A stretch of 64,000 bases of DNA from Limosilactobacillus gastricus DSM 16045 (lineage in GTDB: Bacteria; Bacillota; Bacilli; Lactobacillales; Lactobacillaceae): positions 1 to 64,000 of the forward strand of contig NZ_AZFN01000005.1 of NCBI RefSeq assembly GCF_001434365.1, given 5' to 3'. Made by a program: the position numbers and the translations under genes. Below, in pieces: positions 62,384 through 64,000 of the stretch. Each line of letters begins with the position of its first letter. The stretch's first letter is position 1. The notes beneath the pieces are model-generated. The model was not told where the DNA came from. It saw only the letters and a list, made by a program, of their open reading frames with translations, and did no database searches.

Positions 62384-63706
62384 ATGGATATGACAAATCA
62401 ACAACCTATAGCTAGAACCGAACGGAAGATTGCTTCCAACATTTTAAAAGGTTCGCTAGGGAATATGATCGAATGGTTTGACTGGTACGTATATTCAGCC
62501 TTCGCAATCTATTTCTCAGCGGCCTTCTTCCCATCTAACAACCAGACGGCTAAATTACTTTCAACCGCTGCTGTTTTCGCAATTGGGTTTGTGATGCGAC
62601 CGTTTGGATCCTTCGTCATGGGGCGGTATGCGGACCGCCATGGTCGGCGGGCTGCCTTGACCTTATCAGTCATGATTATTGCTGGAGGGTCGATGATTAT
62701 TGCCCTTGTACCGACTTTTAGTCAAATTGGGATTTGGTCACCAATTATTTTGGTGGCAACGCGGATGGTTCAAGGGCTCTCTCTTGGTGGTGAATATGGG
62801 ACTTCAGCCACTTATTTATCCGAAATGGCTTCGCCACAACGGCGGGGATTCTATTCATCTTTCCAATATGTCACTTTAATTGCCGGACAACTGTTAGCCT
62901 TGCTAGTGCAAATTGTGCTTCAACAAATGTTTAATGAACAACAGTTATATGCTTTTGGTTGGCGAATCCCATTCGTCATTGGGGCGATTGGTGCTTTAGT
63001 CGTCTTATGGTTACGGTTAACTATGGAAGAATCAGACCAATTTAAACATGCGAATAAGCATAACAAACGGTCAGGGACCTTACGTTTATTGGCAAAATAC
63101 CCGAAACAAGTCTTAATCGTCATTGGGTTGACCCTTGGGGGAACAATTTCTTTTTACTCATACACAACTTATCTTCAACAATTTATGATTAACACGGCTG
63201 GCATGAATAAAGAAGTCGTGGCGATTGTAAACTTCGCCGCCTTGTTAGTAATGATTGTTTTACAACCAGTCTTTGGTGCTTTGTCAGACCATATTGGTCG
63301 GAAACCATTGTTAGTCTTCTTTGGAGTTGGGGGCACCATTGCCACTGTTCCAATTTTCACACTACTGGCCCATGTCACTACTGCTTGGGGTGCCTTTCTA
63401 CTAATGGTTAGTGGCTTGATTTTAGTTTCTGGCTACACTTCGATTAATGCAATTGTGAAGGCCGAATTATTCCCTGCCAAAATCCGGGCGTTAGGAGTTG
63501 GCTTACCATATAGTCTAACCGTGGCCATCTTCGGGGGAACCGCTAACTATGTTGCGCTTTGGATGCGCTCAGCTGGGATTGAAAGTGGTTTCTATTGGTA
63601 TGTCACGGCAACGATTTTTATTTCCCTATTAGTTTACATTTTCGGGTTAAGTCATAAAAATGATTCGCTTATTGATCGAGAAGAAGCTGAAATGTATGGC
63701 AAATAA
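62384..63706 (+). CDS. MHS-family MFS symporter, possibly 2-oxoglutarate
   Basis: This 440-aa transporter of the metabolite:H+ symporter family (KgtP/ShiA/ProP group) has GNMIEWFDWYVYSAFA (about 27-42), GRYADRHGRRAAL and GLSLGGEYGTSATYLSEMA. It sits 206 bases before the glutamate dehydrogenase gene, which uses 2-oxoglutarate. That hints at a 2-oxoglutarate permease, but other organic acids are possible. The AGGAGG site precedes the ATG. The 243-base gap before it has no clear gene. Confidence 0.86.
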   Translation: MDMTNQQPIARTERKIASNILKGSLGNMIEWFDWYVYSAFAIYFSAAFFPSNNQTAKLLSTAAVFAIGFVMRPFGSFVMGRYADRHGRRAALTLSVMIIAGGSMIIALVPTFSQIGIWSPIILVATRMVQGLSLGGEYGTSATYLSEMASPQRRGFYSSFQYVTLIAGQLLALLVQIVLQQMFNEQQLYAFGWRIPFVIGAIGALVVLWLRLTMEESDQFKHANKHNKRSGTLRLLAKYPKQVLIVIGLTLGGTISFYSYTTYLQQFMINTAGMNKEVVAIVNFAALLVMIVLQPVFGALSDHIGRKPLLVFFGVGGTIATVPIFTLLAHVTTAWGAFLLMVSGLILVSGYTSINAIVKAELFPAKIRALGVGLPYSLTVAIFGGTANYVALWMRSAGIESGFYWYVTATIFISLLVYIFGLSHKNDSLIDREEAEMYGK

Positions 63707-63912
63707 GTGTTTTAAAGGCTAAGAACCGAACTTAAAGATTGCAGAAAGTTAAAATAGTTAAGTGAACTCACACATATAACTATGAATTAATAATCAAATC
63801 ACGAAAAATCCTATGATGAAAAAACTGGATTTATTTTCAGATCCTGATAAGATTATAATTACAATCATTAAAAAATGATTAAAACAGCAAACGAGAAATG
63901 AGAGGTTATTAT

Positions 63913-64000
63913 ATGTCTTACGTTGATGATGTTTATGAACGACTTGTTGCCCAGAATCCTGCTCAGCCAGAATTTCACCAAGCCGCTAAAGAAGTTTTAG
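63913..64000 (+). CDS. gdhA: NADP-specific glutamate dehydrogenase, 5' fragment
   Basis: Only the first 29 codons are in the window: MSYVDDVYERLVAQNPAQPE then FHQAAKEVL. This matches the start of hexameric glutamate dehydrogenases (xxYVxxVYExVxxRNPxQxEF). An AGAGGTT site precedes the ATG. It would convert 2-oxoglutarate and ammonium to glutamate and provide 2-oxoglutarate for transaminases. The rest lies beyond the edge. Confidence 0.85.
   Translation, partial: MSYVDDVYERLVAQNPAQPEFHQAAKEVL

Noticed and set aside
1-64000. CRISPR array, tRNA/rRNA genes, prophage or complete IS element
   Set aside because: I looked for regularly spaced repeats, cloverleaf-like genes, rRNA motifs and transposase or phage proteins and found none.

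Overview
The window looks like a chromosomal segment of a lactic acid bacterium of the Lactobacillaceae. The evidence is AT-rich DNA with strong Gram-positive Shine-Dalgarno sites, a mevalonate-pathway HMG-CoA synthase, tRNA-sensing T-box leaders, a gallate-type decarboxylase cluster like that of Lactiplantibacillus plantarum, CydDC plus menaquinone genes, and LAB-style amino-acid ABC transporters. I cannot name a species. There are no rRNA or tRNA genes, no CRISPR array, no prophage and no intact insertion sequence.

Positions 1-16858 form a sulfur-amino-acid island. Two transcription units open with a tiny Cys-codon leader peptide followed by an intrinsic terminator (122-276 and 2667-2833). 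In both, a hairpin inside the leader exposes a CATGGTT loop that is complementary to the 5' arm of the terminator, which suggests ribosome-controlled attenuation by cysteine supply. The first unit encodes an amino-acid (probably cystine) ABC transporter. The second encodes a binding protein and permease without their own ATPase, a LanC-like zinc protein, a GldA-like dehydrogenase, an aminotransferase, a MetQ-MetN-MetI transporter and an M20 amidohydrolase. I infer that this operon scavenges sulfur from modified cysteine or methionine compounds. Then come two T-box units with cystathionine lyase-type enzymes, MetA and MetY, with a third, different small leader ORF in front of metY.

Positions 16859-21777 hold a lipase-like hydrolase, an MFS transporter and, on the minus strand, a contiguous lpdC-lpdB-lpdD hydroxybenzoate (gallate/protocatechuate) decarboxylase operon. 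Positions 21778-28756 contain rpsP, rimM, trmD and rplS, but the usual operon is split: a 4.8-kb TetR-controlled redox operon lies between trmD and rplS. In that operon an internal deletion has joined a 3'-truncated aldo/keto reductase to a 5'-truncated NAD(P)-binding protein. The operon ends with a divergent DXS-like enzyme.

Positions 28800-40640 carry small hypothetical proteins, an Amt-like protein with a flavoprotein, a P1B-type ATPase behind a perfect Fur/PerR-type palindrome, an aminotransferase, HesB-like and lipoprotein genes, mvaS, and a serine-biosynthesis unit in which a histidine phosphatase precedes serC and serA. Positions 40641-49640 contain a LysR regulator facing an SDR operon, OsmC, a PadR/HAAS/DUF4097/PspC envelope module, a GlxR-like reductase and a fused GlnP-type transporter with its ATPase.

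Positions 49646-64000 contain CydDC, a nitroreductase, an orphan AbrB-type antitoxin, a drug exporter, a polyprenyl diphosphate synthase, a regulator overlapping menG, a cation/proton antiporter, MscL, a cysteine desulfurase, an MHS-family symporter and the start of glutamate dehydrogenase. Several of these fit a strain able to use external haem and quinone for facultative respiration.
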